Assembly (NCBI GenBank): GCA_028532985.1
Contig: JANCIK010000004.1
Location: 2,294,001 to 2,358,000 of the forward strand
Source of the DNA: Stropharia rugosoannulata
Taxonomy: Eukaryota > Basidiomycota > Agaricomycetes > Agaricales > Strophariaceae
DNA: 64,000 nt
Direction: 5' to 3'
The notes under the pieces were generated by a model. The model had not been told where the DNA came from. It made no database searches and was given only the letters and a program-made list of their open reading frames with translations. Shown piece by piece: positions 33,490 through 46,300 of this stretch (position 1 is the first letter of the stretch; every line of letters begins with the position of its first letter). The translations under genes were made by a program, and so were the position numbers.

Positions 33490-36400
33490 TCACCGTGAAT
33501 TAAAAAACCACGATGCTCGCTTGGCCCCTGCCGAAACAAAAGGGATCAGTGATTGCGGTCTTAATGGAAGCGCCAGGAACTACATACCTGATCTGTTAAC
33601 AAAGTGTCCGGTCATGAAAATTCCGTTCAGCGATCAGGTAGGTTTAAGGAAAGAAAGTTTACATACCCTTCTTCATTCTGAAGTCGGGAAACGGGATTCG
33701 TGGAAGAGCTCGAAGTTGTGGTAATCGGACTGGAAGCGTTATTCGCGCCCCCACCACCCCTCAAGGGTTTCGCTATGCGACCGAAATTCAGGGTAGACGA
33801 AGTAACTGCTTTTTGGGCTGTGATGACTTAGCCGGATGAAAGGGTCGAAAAGGAAACGAAAAACCTACCTCGAGCCTGATCCAAGCGTTCTTTCACTGCT
33901 TGCAACTGCGTCTCGAACTTCTGATTCTGGATCGCCAGTCTTCGGTCGGCGTCCTGCAGCAATGCCTCTAAATTTTGAATGCGCTCATTGCGAGCAAGGA
34001 GCTTTCTCTCTGCGATGCCGGCTTCCTTCTTGAGCGTTGAGTTTTGGTCCACAAGCTTTTATAAAATGAGCATAGTATATAATTTTGTGTGAGTAGTCGC
34101 TTACCTGTTTCTGAACAAGCGTAAGTTGCTCCAAATTGCGCTCGAGGAATGCCATCTTCTTTTGTTGCGCTTTATTATTGCTGTTGCGGATCACATTGCT
34201 GTATTGTTCTTTCATCTCATCTAATTGGATTTCTAGTTCGACGACCTAAAAAAGATATCGTCAGTACTTTCTAGATTGAGTAGTGACAATTATACCTTTT
34301 CGCAGCGGTTCTGCAGATCATGGATGAGTGACTTCTTAACGCCATCAAACTCTGCCAATTGTACGTTGATCGCCTTGCGTGTTCGCTCAAGATCTTGGGC
34401 ACTTTCAGCGAGATTCTTGCCGCCTTCAATGCCAGCCGACGTCACGGCAAACGCGCGCTACATAATCATTGATTACAGCCTTTCGCATGAATTCAAGATA
34501 AAGTGTACCTTGAGTTCTTCGTTGACGCTCTTCAAGCTATCTATTGTGGCATTGAGACTGCGCGCCTCACTGTGCCGCAGCTCCAATTGTTGCTTCAAAT
34601 CAGTAACTTCGCTCATTAATGCGTCACGCTTGGCTGCATATTGCATCTCCAGTTTGTTCTTTGAACCGTCTTAAAATTTGTTATGAAATATATAAGTGAT
34701 GGGACTTACCTTGATATCGGCAACCATGTCGCCAGCATCAACATTGTTGACCTCCTCATCATGTATAGTTTTTTCTTATTTATGGTCATATATGTCAAAT
34801 AGACGTACAAAACTGAGGAAGACTCACCTAACAACTCTTCGTAGTCACTTTCAAGAGTGGTTACACGAGCCTCAAGATCGTCTCTTCTGCGGCTGATCAT
34901 TTCGTTCTCTTCTTGAGTCTGTCTCAATCTGTCGACGGTTTCTCTCAAAAGCGTCTGGCCTTCTGAGAGTTGCCTTCTAATTGTAACCATGTCTTCGGGG
35001 GACAACGCCTCTGTAGACTCTTGGTCTAAGCTGTCTAGTTTCACAAGGATTTGTCGCAGCTGCTCATCCTTTTCGGAAAAGGCTCCCTGCTGGATGTGCG
35101 TAAGCTTAACGTGTACATTAAAATATCATGAAAATGATATACCGTGTCGAACTTGGCCATCATTATCGCCATCTTCTCTTGTTTGCGTTTCTCCTTGTCT
35201 TCCGCAGAAGCATCCTTTTGTGCGGCCTTCAATTCTGCGATTTGTCGTTTCAGTTCTTCTAGCTCAGCTTTGGCATCTTGATTCTGTTCTTTCAAAATAT
35301 CAACCGTGATAATGCCCTCCTTATTATCATAGTCTAATCGTTCGACTTGTAGTTTCAGTTCATTCAACTGGCTGGACATCGCTTTATTATCCTGTTAAGG
35401 GTATACGTGAATCTCTGGTTCCTGGATTGATGTAGAAGTCAGACAAACCTTGTTCAGAGCGGTTTCTTGCTCTTTCAGGAACGACAACTCCTCGCGTAAC
35501 TCCTTCACGAGTTTCTCGGCCGTTACAAGAGCCGATTCTCTCTCGGCCAGAGCATCACTTAGTTCATTCTCGCGCTTCAGGAAATCTTCCCGCTCGTCCT
35601 TATCTAATCCAATAACTGTTGGGGTTTGGGGTCTAGATTCGATCTCTGATCTGAGTCCGTCAATGGCTGGGTTGATGGGAGTCATGCTGCGAGAGGCCGA
35701 AGCAGGTGTAGATGGAGTTGGTGAAGTTGTAGGTTTCTTAGTCGTTGCAGTTATCGTTGACAAGGAACCTGTTTTCCCAGGTACTGCCCAGTCCGCTTCC
35801 TCGACCTGTTCACCACCTCTCCATCTCACAAGCTCTGCCTCCAGAGCAGCAATATATTTCTGATATGAAGTATTGGCAGTTTGAGCTTTTTGCAGCAGAC
35901 CTTTCAGCTCTAGAGGAGACAATTCTGCGTTGACGCGAGCGGAGTTCTTGATCGATTTGGCACGAATACCAAATCGAAGAGTTGATAGAGTTTCTGCTTC
36001 GTTGTAGGATGACGGTGAACAGTTGATGATTAGTGTCGTCCTAGAGTTTCCTCCAAGGGATTCTTGTAATATACGAGTAAGTTTGGAATCTCGGTATGGT
36101 ATATGTTTAGCCTTAACGGTCACGTTTAATAGATGGAGATATCGTTATATATGCTTCGCACCTTGCTATCGGTAAGAGCGTTGATGACCATGCCCAGAGC
36201 AGACAACGATTTGTTGATCTTTTTCGCTTCTTCAAGGGTCTGCCCTGAAGCTCCGGTCTTGCCAACCTTCTCGGAACCAGCAAGATCGACCAAATATAAA
36301 TTCCCTGTCTTCTGGCCGCCAGTCTCCGTGTTTCGCTGTTGAATGGTTATTAAGAAGATGGAATGAGACCGCGAAGATTCTGCATTCATGTCTGTTGAAA

Positions 36401-37344
36401 CATTGTGACATAAGTAATTACGTCTGAAATATCATGCTTCTGTTCACGTACTCGTAGATGTAACGACTCTGGCAGCACTGCCTGTGCGCATGATCTCGTA
36501 CACTTCTGCAGCACTACTAACGTAGTAATCAGAAAGGTTTTTGACATAAACACCCTTGGATTTTTCTTCATGAACTTGTAGATTGTCATTTTGGGCTGTC
36601 ACAAAAGAGCTATATCGTTATGTCGCAATGAAAGGAATTATGAATACGTACGTGACAAAAGATCCCTAATTTTCTCCAGATAAATCTCCATGAAAGAAAC
36701 CTTGACCAAATACTCAAGGTGGGCGTCGCTTTCCACGATCGATTGAAATATCTGTTCCGTAATACGCGGTATAATGCCCTTAAGTTCATCGGAATCGATG
36801 TCGGCACCCTAGGAAGACATATGAGCCATGATTCAAATGATTCAAGTATCAAGAGCTCACCATCATCGTGAAGGTTTTGCCACTACCGGTTTGACCATAA
36901 GCAAAAACGGTCCCATTGTATCCGTCGAGTACATCTTGATAAGAAAAAGAAGTGGCATTACTTTTGAGATACTATACGCGCGTAACGCGACGTTAAATAC
37001 CTTTTACGATGCTGACGGGGGTGTTATTCACAGGTATTGTCCAGATTCTCGAAACAGAACTCACTCCTTAACACCATAGTCGAACACCTCATTCTGCTTG
37101 GTACCCATTGGGAACACTCTGTCGAACGTGAAGCCATCCTTCTCTGGGCCTTGACTGACTTGCGCAGATCTTACGTAGGTGGTCTGTAGATTATCATCAA
37201 AGGACACTACAATGTCTCCACCTTCACGGAGTTCGATCGCATTTGGCGGTCGAAATCTAGTACATTGCGATATAAACGACGAGAAACGGAAATTTGAGAA
37301 TGGTCTTACCGACACACGACCTTGATATTGGTTGAGCTTGCCAT
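33490..37344 (-). CDS. Conventional kinesin heavy chain (kinesin-1)
   Basis: Plus-end-directed motor carrying vesicles and organelles along hyphae. Start ATG 37344 ([21 protein letters not shown]). Motor domain ~1-330: P-loop [19 protein letters not shown], switch [59 protein letters not shown]. Neck and long coiled coil follow with a Thr/Pro hinge near 35700. The tail has the autoinhibitory block [13 protein letters not shown], and the protein ends [10 protein letters not shown], stop 33490-33492. That ending is reached only through a 5-nt micro-exon at 33588-33592. About 970 residues, typical of fungal kinesin-1. Confidence 0.96.
33588..33592 (-). other. 5-nt micro-exon (ATCAG) in the kinesin-1 gene
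   Basis: The upstream exon ends at 33667 with GAA GAA GG. An intron of 74 nt (33593-33666, GTATGT..AACAG, with CTGAAC) leads to ATCAG, then a 60-nt intron (33528-33587, GTATGT..GGCAG, with CTGAT) leads to GGGCC at 33527. Reading through gives [13 protein letters not shown], the conserved fungal kinesin end. Skipping it shifts the frame to [13 protein letters not shown]. Confidence 0.75.
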
Positions 37345-38032
37345 GACGTTTACAACCAGGTGCCAATGGTCGCAAGCACTAGGGTGAACAGACTAGTGAA
37401 GGGTAATCGAGGCCGTGATATATTCGAGACGACGTAGGGTATGATAGAGTCAAACCAATGAAAGATTGACCACGGTTAACATAAGTCTTCCCAGAGACGA
37501 CTGTGGCTCTTGGTTGTAAGATCGGTGTTAAACGTATAACTACGGTGTCCAGCGGTTGATGTTTACGTTTGTTATAACGGTTTGGTAAAGGTTGTTATAG
37601 TTAGTCAACATATTTATTTACAGTGACACTGCACAAGTACTTGTTGCAAGCTCAAGCTCAAGCGCTCAAGCCTTACTCATGGCCACAACGCTCTAAAAGG
37701 TCATCTTCTGCAGGCCTCTCTGAATGCTACGCGTGATCGGCATACATATAAAGCTCACGAATTTTATTGATTTTCGATAAGACAAAACGTACAAGCCTGG
37801 ACTGTCAAAGATTACCGTTGAGTATGGATGAATATTAAGCTACGTTTATGGAGAAAACATCAATCACACGACATATGAGCACAACTTCGAGCCAAAACCC
37901 AATTTGTGTAAAGTCGTAGACTACTTAGACAGTTAAGCCGTTCAAGTTGACAAAGTGACTTTACTTACAAGATGACCCGCTGTTTTGGCGTAGACTAGAT
38001 GCTAATGAAGAACATGACTACGTTCAATATTT
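37345..38032. other. Spacer between kinesin-1 start and ELF1 stop
   Basis: About 690 bp, AT-rich, without a usable reading frame on either strand. It should contain the kinesin-1 promoter and the ELF1 3' UTR. No repeats or RNA genes recognised. Confidence 0.5.
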
Positions 38033-38503
38033 CTAGTCCTCGTCGCTGTCCTCGACAGAAGCTGGGGCTGGGACTGGACGGCTAGATGACGAGGCGACAG
38101 GTCGACGGGTGACTTGCTCTTCACGTTGGGCTGCATCAGCAGCGTCTATCCATTCAGAGTAGATATCAATAGCTTCTGTAAGATCTGTCCAGTGGCATAG
38201 GATTTACTAAGCATTTTACGCCTCGGAAATGTTAAACAGGGCACGCACGGTTGACCTTGCTCTGATATCTCTGATCGCAAACCCTGCACACCAACTGCGC
38301 TACACCTTCCTTCCTGTCCAACCGTACAGTAACAGATTTGTCATGATGACAAAAAAGACATGTGAAAGTTGTGTCTTAAGAGTGCAAAACACGCCCCGGT
38401 CAGTAAGGAATTGGCGCAGACAAACGATGGTCATAGAGTTACCTAGCGGGACTTTTTGGCGGGCAGGGCCAGGCTTTCTGGAAGATTTCTTGCGCTTCCC
38501 CAT
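38033..38503 (-). CDS. ELF1: Transcription elongation factor 1 (Elf1/ELOF1)
   Basis: Small zinc-ribbon protein that travels with RNA polymerase II through chromatin. Start ATG 38503, MGKRKKSSRKPGPARQKVPL, the invariant basic N-terminus. Two short introns (near 38370-38440 and 38192-38242) join to TTFTCLFCHHDKSVTVRLDR, VAQLVCRVCDQRYQSKVN and HLTEAIDIYSEWIDAADAAQ. Zinc ligands are the CLFC and CRVC pairs. The tail is Ser/Pro- then Asp/Glu-rich (VEDSDED), longer than in animals but usual in fungi. Stop 38033-38035. About 110 residues. Too heavily spliced to show as one open frame. Confidence 0.95.
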
Positions 38504-38788
38504 ACTAAAATATTTAACATGATATAAGTGGGGGATGGAATTAGTTACTTGAAACCTTACATGCTCCTAGATCAAACTGCGCAAGTTGACTGGATGAGTG
38601 CAAGATGAATGTGGAGAGAGCGATTATGTTCTGAATGTATCAAAATCCAATTACTCCTTTTAGACGAATAGCCATCATCACGTGGTGAGACGCGTTGTTG
38701 AATGTATTGTTAGAATTATAGTTGACAAGTTGTGTACTTAGAACAGTGTAGAACCGATACCCCATTCCGTGCCTTCCTTTCTGCACTT
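38504..38788. promoter_or_regulatory. Divergent promoter, ELF1 / kinesin-5
   Basis: A 285-bp spacer between the two start codons. It carries one CACGTG palindrome at 38679-38684, about 105 bp upstream of the kinesin-5 start. No TATA box recognised. Confidence 0.5.
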
Positions 38789-41700
38789 ATGGCGACTCGT
38801 CGCCCAGCATCCTCCCGCGGGAGGATGAATTCTAACACTAACTCTATGATGCCACCCCCACAACCTCAACGTCCCAGATCTGTACTAAGCCGCCCGCCAT
38901 CCTCCCACCGCACGATTGAAGATACAGAAGAATCAACTAGCACAATTGGGTCTTCCAAACTAACGAGATCTGGAGATGGGGCAGACTCAAATATACAAGT
39001 TATACTTCGCTGCAGAGGACGGTCTGAACGGGAGATGCAAGCTAATTCTCCCAGCATTGTAACCATTGAAAGTGCAAAGACGAAGGAGCTAACCATAGAA
39101 ACTGCCGCACCGATATCAAGCCTTGGTCTCGTCACGCCAGCACCGACCAGGACATACCCATTCGATCTCGTATTTGGACCAGAAGCCACGCAAAGTATGA
39201 TTTATCACGACGTCGTAGGCCCGATGTTAAATGAGGTTATCCTGGGTTACAACTGTACCCTATTTGCTTATGGACAGACTGGCACTGGAAAAACGTATTC
39301 CATCAATATTTTTCTTTGTATCTCATTCATACGACTAATATTTACGTAGATATACAATGCAAGGCGATCTATGTCCCACACCAATGGGAAATCCGTCAGC
39401 ACACGCAGGCATCATTCCCCGGGTTCTTTTCAGACTATTTCACGAACTTGAAAAAAATTACATCGATTGGATGGTGAAAGTCTCGTTTATTGAGCTTTAC
39501 AATGAAGAATTGCGCGATTTATTAGCCGCGGATTTCTCTGCCCCAACAACACTTACTCAGCCAATGGGTATGGCTGCCAAAGACGCTAAGAATGTCGAAG
39601 GAGGCTTGAAAATCTTTGACGATGCAAACAAGCGCGGGGTGGTTATTCAGGGTCTAGAAGAAATTACAGTCACAGATTCGAAAGGCGCACTTGCTCTACT
39701 GACAAAAGGGAGTGAGCGCCGACAAATTGCGGCCACGAAGTTCAACGATCATTCAAGTCGCTCCCACTCGGTATTCTCTGTTACCGTCCACACGAAAGAA
39801 AGGAACGGCATGGGTGACGATCTCCTGAGGGTTGGCAAGTTGAACTTGGTGGATTTGGCCGGTTCTGAGAATATTGGGCGATCTGGTGCTGAAAACAAGC
39901 GCGCAAGAGAGGCAGGAATGATTAACCAGAGCTTGCTTACTCTCGGTCGAGTGATTAACGCCCTTGTCGATAAGGCCTCCCATGTTCCTTACCGGTAAGC
40001 ATTGTTTGTCATGTAACTACATTGAATCATGACTCGGTTTTCAGGGAATCCAAGCTTACAAGGCTCCTTCAAGACTCTCTTGGGGGACGTACAAAAACGT
40101 GCATCATTGCGACTATTTCACCCTCTCGATCAAACTTGGAAGAGACCCTGTCGACCCTTGATTATGCCCTTCGGGCAAAATCTATCAGAAACAAACCGGA
40201 GTTGAATCAACGGATGACACGGAACTCTCTTCTGAAAGAGTACGTCGCAGAGATTGAGAGTCTCAAAGCCGATCTCATTGCAGCGCGCGAGAAGAATGGC
40301 ATCTGGCATTCGGAGGAGCACTGGAACCAAATTATCACGGCGAATGAGCTGAAAGAAACAGAACTTAAAGAAGCCAAAAAAGCCGTTGAGATAATCGAGA
40401 ATCAGATGCGGAATGTTCGTGACGAATATGACCAGAGTATCGCAGTTCTCAAGTGCAGAGAAGAGGAGCTGCGAACTACCAAAAAGCAGTTACAGGATAC
40501 CGAACAAAACCTGAAACAAAAAGACATTGAACTCCAGCATACTGTGCTAGCCTATGAGCAAGAAGTCGTAGTCCGTCAGGCACATCAAGATACAGAACAC
40601 TCTCTCGATAATATAGCAACGAATTTGAAGAAAGTTGTGAGCCAGAGTCTGGCAGATATGGAGAGACTGTTTGAAAAGCTAGGTAAGTCTTTGTCACTTG
40701 TAACCGACCCAGTCGTAATGCTCACCCTTGTAGATCGAAAGCAGGGCGTCCTGTCTTCCAATAATGAAGTCGTTTCTATAACGCGACAGGCCGTTCATTC
40801 TTTCACCCAATCCCTTATCAATAAAGTTGAAGAATTCAACCAATTAACTTCCGAACATCTCTCTAGCCTTCAATCCCAGACACACAACTTTCAATCAATG
40901 GGAGAGCAGTTGATATCGAAGCACATGGAGGTTCTCCAAAACTACTTCAGCAGAGCACGGACTCTATTCCAGCTTATGGAAGATAATGACGATACGGAAA
41001 GCAATCTTATAGATGACATTCAGCGGACCGTTGCGGATAGTGCTGCTTTGTTCAAGTCAGATGTGTCAGATTGGGGCAGGGCCCTAGAAAATACATCAAC
41101 TGAGCTGTGCGATCAGTACAATGACGCATGTATATCTCATGTCTCTCAACTAGAGGCATCGTCCGCCCGACTATTCTCTCTTCTTGAGGTTATCTGCCAA
41201 CGTGTAGGCACCCATCTCAACAAACAGCAGCAATCCGTCTCAGACGCTCATTCTGCTTCCCAGACCGCATTCGGGCAAGAAATGGCGCTTCTGAAACGCC
41301 AGAACGAAATCATGTCTTATATGCTAGCAAACGAAAAGAAGCAAGCTGAAAAAGCCAAGGCGGACCTTCTGCAACGAGTATCGGGCATGTTGGGAGAGTT
41401 TATGCAACACAGAGACGAGTACCTCAAGGAAACGGTCGGCAACCTACAGCAAAGTAACAAAGAAGTTGAGAAGATTTTACTATCGACGCATCAACATCAG
41501 GCTTCCGTATTCGACAGTATCACATCGAAGAATGCGCAACTTCAAACCCAAGTTGCGGAAATTGACAATCATGGGCAGCAGATACAAGCTGCCACTGTTG
41601 AGGTATTTGTATTTCTGTTTGTATTGCCTGACTCTATTGAAATAATAATACTTCATAGACTGTCACTAATGCGAAAACCTCTATTAATGGTGGCCTAGCC

Positions 41701-42530
41701 GCAATACGCGAAGATGTACACAGGTCTATCACATCTCATTCAAGCTCAGTAAATGCTCGAGCGGATGAACTGAGTCATTTAACGACGACAGGTAGGCTGA
41801 ACCTCATTACTTTATTTAAAAAATTCTCTAATAATTGTTGCAGCATTTGAAGATCATGTCCGGACTAAACGCTCTAGACTAGACGCAACCACGACCTTAA
41901 ATGTCCTTGCGGAGAATTACCAAACTGCGGAACACCAGATGCTCGGATCAGCGTCGCAGCACATTCAAGATTATGCAGAGCAAACTATATCATGGGTAAA
42001 TTTCTTTTCATTCATGTATGCATGAAACCCAATGACTTACGCTATGTTTGTAGACTGCCACACATTTGGAAGAGATGGGAGGCTTCGCTGAAGTTGCTAC
42101 GAAGAGTTTGACTGGGATTGGTAATGCCTTACAGACACTCGTCAGGAATGGTATCAATGCCGACACTCCAACTGGAAGCACGCCTCGCAAACGAAAGTGG
42201 AGATATGAAAATGAATGGCCGTTAACAAAGCCTCGCGATGAGCTACTAAAGGACTGGCGGGATAGCGTGCCCGAAACAGCAGATGAGCCAGCCAAACTTG
42301 ATGAAGTCGAATCCAATCGCAGAACATCCAATCGAACAAGTCAAGGCGCAGAAGCGATGCGTAGACAATCGACATCTTCTACATCCGAGAATACAGGTCT
42401 TGCGGAGCATCTCGACAGCGGTTCTAAAGCGCCGGTCAAGCAAGTTGCAGCGCCTCCCCCGGAACCTCTAATTGATTCCAAGAGACGCAACTATGGTGTG
42501 CAGCGAACGTCGTCGCGCAGACTGCGCTAG
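38789..42530 (+). CDS. Mitotic kinesin-5 (BimC/Cut7/Eg5)
   Basis: Bipolar homotetrameric motor that slides antiparallel microtubules and separates spindle poles. Start ATG 38789 ([12 protein letters not shown]). A Ser/Pro-rich N-terminal extension of ~65 residues precedes the motor: [109 protein letters not shown] long coiled coil follows. The C-terminal BimC box is clear: [16 protein letters not shown], with the T-P site phosphorylated by Cdk1 in homologues. Stop 42528-42530. Introns at about 39292-39350, 39995-40044, 40682-40732 and four in the 3' part. About 1,180 residues. Confidence 0.96.
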
Positions 42531-42762
42531 AGGCATATGTACATTGTCACTCTCTAGTTATTTATCATTACGGTGTTTTCCCGTTCACTTTACCTTGTCC
42601 TTACCTGACTTTACCCATTCCTTAGTACCTTATGAGTACCTTTGTTGTTTTGTATTATGTATAATTTATTACGTAATGTCCTGGGAATGTGATAATACCC
42701 TCCGAACATTGGCGTGTATGATACGCAGCAACGTTCACTTCTACCCTCAGCAGTTATACAGT

Positions 42763-43320
42763 ATGCCTGCAGGGCTACGGAGTAAAATTCTCCTACTCAT
42801 GAAGTCACATTAAGCTAATAAATATAATTGCAGCTGTCATTTTGCTTTCGTTTGTGCTTGCCGTTGGTTTCCTGTTAATCATCCTTTCGTGCGCTTTGTG
42901 GCAGAACTGGCTTCCACTGCTTGTTGGTGCGTGGCAATTTCTATCTCACCTTTTGATACAATAACACCTTTTATAGCCTTGATATTCGTACTCGCACCTC
43001 TTCCTAATGCCATCTTCGCACATTGCGGAAATGATGAACTGGCCTCGACATATGAAAGCTCAGCCCCAGTCGATCTCGGACGCTTCATCACTGCCATATT
43101 TGTTGTAACTGGGTTCGCCCTTCCTGTAGTCCTGGCGCACTCTCGTGTAATCGATGTTAAAGCATGCGTTATGTCAATCACGGGTGGAGGGTGCGTCGTT
43201 AAGCTTTCTGCATCGTTGATTACGCCTCGACAGGTTTCTGAAATGGCATCTAGGTTAGTCTATGGTACAATCCTAGCGTATTCTGCTGCTTTCAGACAAG
43301 AAGAATCGGACTATGATTGA
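42763..43320 (+). CDS. VPS55: Endosomal/vacuolar sorting protein Vps55 (LEPROT family)
   Basis: Four-helix membrane protein acting with Vps68 in late-endosome-to-vacuole traffic. Exon 1 is only 42763-42781 (ATG + MPAGLR); joining across the intron gives RTVILLSFVLAVGFLLIILS (TM1), CALWQNWLPLLVALIFVLAP (TM2), NAIFAHC, LGRFITAIFVVTGFALPVVL (TM3), and ITGGGLVYGTILAYSAAF (TM4). It ends RQEESDYD, stop 43318-43320. Three introns. About 130 residues, normal. It starts 232 bp after the kinesin-5 stop on the same strand, and converges with TRS120, 74 bp apart. Confidence 0.94.
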
Positions 43321-43394
43321 AACTTCCACTCCAAATTCATCCAGGGTTAACTGTCTGTCCAAATGAAATACCCGTATTAATTGGACTCTATTAC

Positions 43395-46300
43395 CTATGT
43401 ATCCTCTTTAACATCAGCAATAACGTATGCCCTCGCTACTCGGCTCTCGACTTCAGGACTACCTAAACAACGCGCTTTCGCTAAGATTTCAAAGCGTCCA
43501 TGAACCAAGAAACACAGAGATGTTACTATCTCTCGAGTTTCACCGCTTTGTAACTGGCCGACTGGAAGATCAGTAAGAACACCCTCGTACACCATATGCT
43601 CCGCCGGATTGACCTCGTAATCTATCGTAAAGATCATAGGTACGGCTTCGAATATTGTGAGTGACAAATCAGGTAAGCACTGAGATGACACCTACGCATC
43701 AAGTTTGTCACTCTGCTCCGCAGTCGCACAAAGTCGTTGGCTTTTGGATAGTAATATTGCTTGTTATCCGCTGAATCTGTTGGTGCTCCATCGTTACATT
43801 CTATTATCAACAAAATATTGGCGATTTCGAGGCGAAAGGCTTCCAGCATGTGTAACGTCAACCTCTGACCTCTAAATGATAATTCGCCAGAGCGCAGCCC
43901 TCCCGTCTTTCAGTTACGCTTATCAGTTATGAAATAAGTCCATGTGAAGTGATACATACCTCGCGCCAGCGGCCTCTGACGATCTTAAACAACTCTTCTC
44001 GGTACCAAAATAGTTCGCGTTGAATGCGTTCTTCACCTCGAGACAGGCTAGATTGCGTAACGATGAACTGCCTGTCCGAGAGCGTCGGTATAGGCTGTGA
44101 AAGCATGTCTTCAGGTAGAAGTATCTTGTCGATGGGAATTACGATTCTAGTAGAAAATGTTCAAAACCGAGCTGAAATTGAACGGGGTTGAAGAAAAGCA
44201 TACCGCGACACGGATCCTGGCGGTATAGTAGTGGTAGATGACATTGTTGTTTCACCGTTTTGATTCCTCGAAAGGATAATGTCGAAAGGAGAGCCATAAG
44301 TGTTGCGTACTTCGATGGAGAAGAGACAGTGCTTGGCATCACTTCCAGCTCCGACAAGACTAAAATTCTCTCCTTTTGCATTGGTTTCCCCTTGTATATG
44401 GGACAAGGGATAGGTAGGCAATTGTAGAATATCCATGCCGGAGCATTCCAACATATGGTACACTGTAACCATTAATGGGTAGGAGACCTGCCGAACGTAA
44501 AATATGTCGGAGCCACTAAGACTGGGATCTTCAGAGTAGGCATATGATATGTGTATCCGTCCATTCGTACTACAAAACAACGTCAGCTTCGATTAATAGC
44601 CAACGTACTTAACCGTACCATCCAACTTTGCCGAAACACTGGAGAGTCAGTGTTAGGTTCTGATTTGGGTCGATAGATGTATTTTCGTCTTGATCCCAAG
44701 AGAAGACGGGATTGTGTATAAGGCTATATTCTGTCTCATAAGTGTCAAAGACGGAGAGGTTGCCATCATTCAAAGCTGTTTGTGCAGGCTCTATGGTTGA
44801 ATCTTCGAAGGTAAGATGCATAAAATCAATTCGGATGGATGATATGTTTTCAAGAGTCAAACGAATGGTAGATCTGATAGAATGATAGTTAATTATAGAC
44901 AGGCCTGGATGAGATCGTAACAAACCTTTCTCCGTCATATAGCATAAGAGCACCGTGCGTCACCGAACTTCTTCGGATTCGAAGAAGTGGCTGATCAGGA
45001 ACAACTTTACACTCTAAATACTGAAAAGGAGAGCTTGCGGTTTCCGAGTTTCTGATTCGTTCCTTAGGTCGATTCCACGGATACCGATCAAGTCCTGTGT
45101 ACTTGAATCGACCACTTTCGGATAACACAGCCCGTCGCTTTCTAGACAGTCGTTCCTCTTCTTCGGCAGTGTAAAGAGGAAGTATATACTCCCGAGCTTG
45201 TCCCCCTGGCATTTGAACGATGCACCCACGTACAATTAAAGTTCCCGCATTCAAGGGCCTCCCGGATAGAACGACTTGATGAAAGGTACCTGCTGGAATT
45301 ACTACGTGAATGGGCTTTGATTCAAACTCAACCCCAGATGTGCTGTTCCAAGGTTGTTAGCACATAATGAAACTATGGAATAAAACATACCTTAATGACA
45401 CTTCCTGTAATTCTAGGTCAAAAATATAGGGATTTTGCAGAGTAACCACAAATTCGAGCACTGCGTTCTGCGCAACAATTGTTTTACCCTGCGAGAACTT
45501 GATAATTGGTGGATACCAGGAAATGCATACAAGTCATGACTGACTTTACCTATAGCTTTTCTCGGGTTATACAAAAATGGATCGCTGAGTCCTTTAATCA
45601 ACGGTTTGAGGTCATTAGTAGCATTTTGAATGGACCGTGGCTTTTCAAGTGGAACAAGAATCTCTGGCGTACTAAATATGTGGTTCAGCTAGTTGAATAA
45701 GAATAGAAGGAAGATTAACACGTACGGCGCAATGGATATACTCATTATGGGCCTGCCTGACCAGTATTCGATTACTCGAGGATCTCCTCGTCGGCGCGCA
45801 GTAATTAATGCTCGCGTTGCTGTTGAGTACAAATGATATTGGTCGCTTGAAGATAAAATCCCTTGTAATGCTTTGAGGGAAGAGAGAGCAAACTGCGCGA
45901 CGGTGGGGAAGTCTTGCAGGATGTTAGGATAGCTTTACGATTTGTTAACTGCAGTATCTTAACTCACCAGGCAATGCCTCCGCAATGGCAACAGCTTCCC
46001 GGACAACCCCAACTTGAAGCTCTGGCCATCCATATGTTTCCGTAAACTCCGCCACAGTCTCTTTATCGTAATTATCTAAGCTAAGTTGGTCTTTCCGGAC
46101 TTCCTGGTCTGTAACGAGGCCAACAAGTTCCAGGTTGATACCCAATACTTTGCATATATATTTCAGAAGTAAAAGGACCCCTTCGTTTCCGGCTGTACTT
46201 TCGGAAACTCGTATCCCGAGTGCGCCCCAGCTCGGTAATTGCATCGAATTTTGGATGCCGAGCCCTGACGTTGGAGGTACACCAGACGGATGTGAAAATC

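Noticed and set aside
42879..43181. Minus-strand frame over VPS55
   Set aside because: Shadow of the VPS55 exons, which encode the recognisable four-helix protein on the plus strand.
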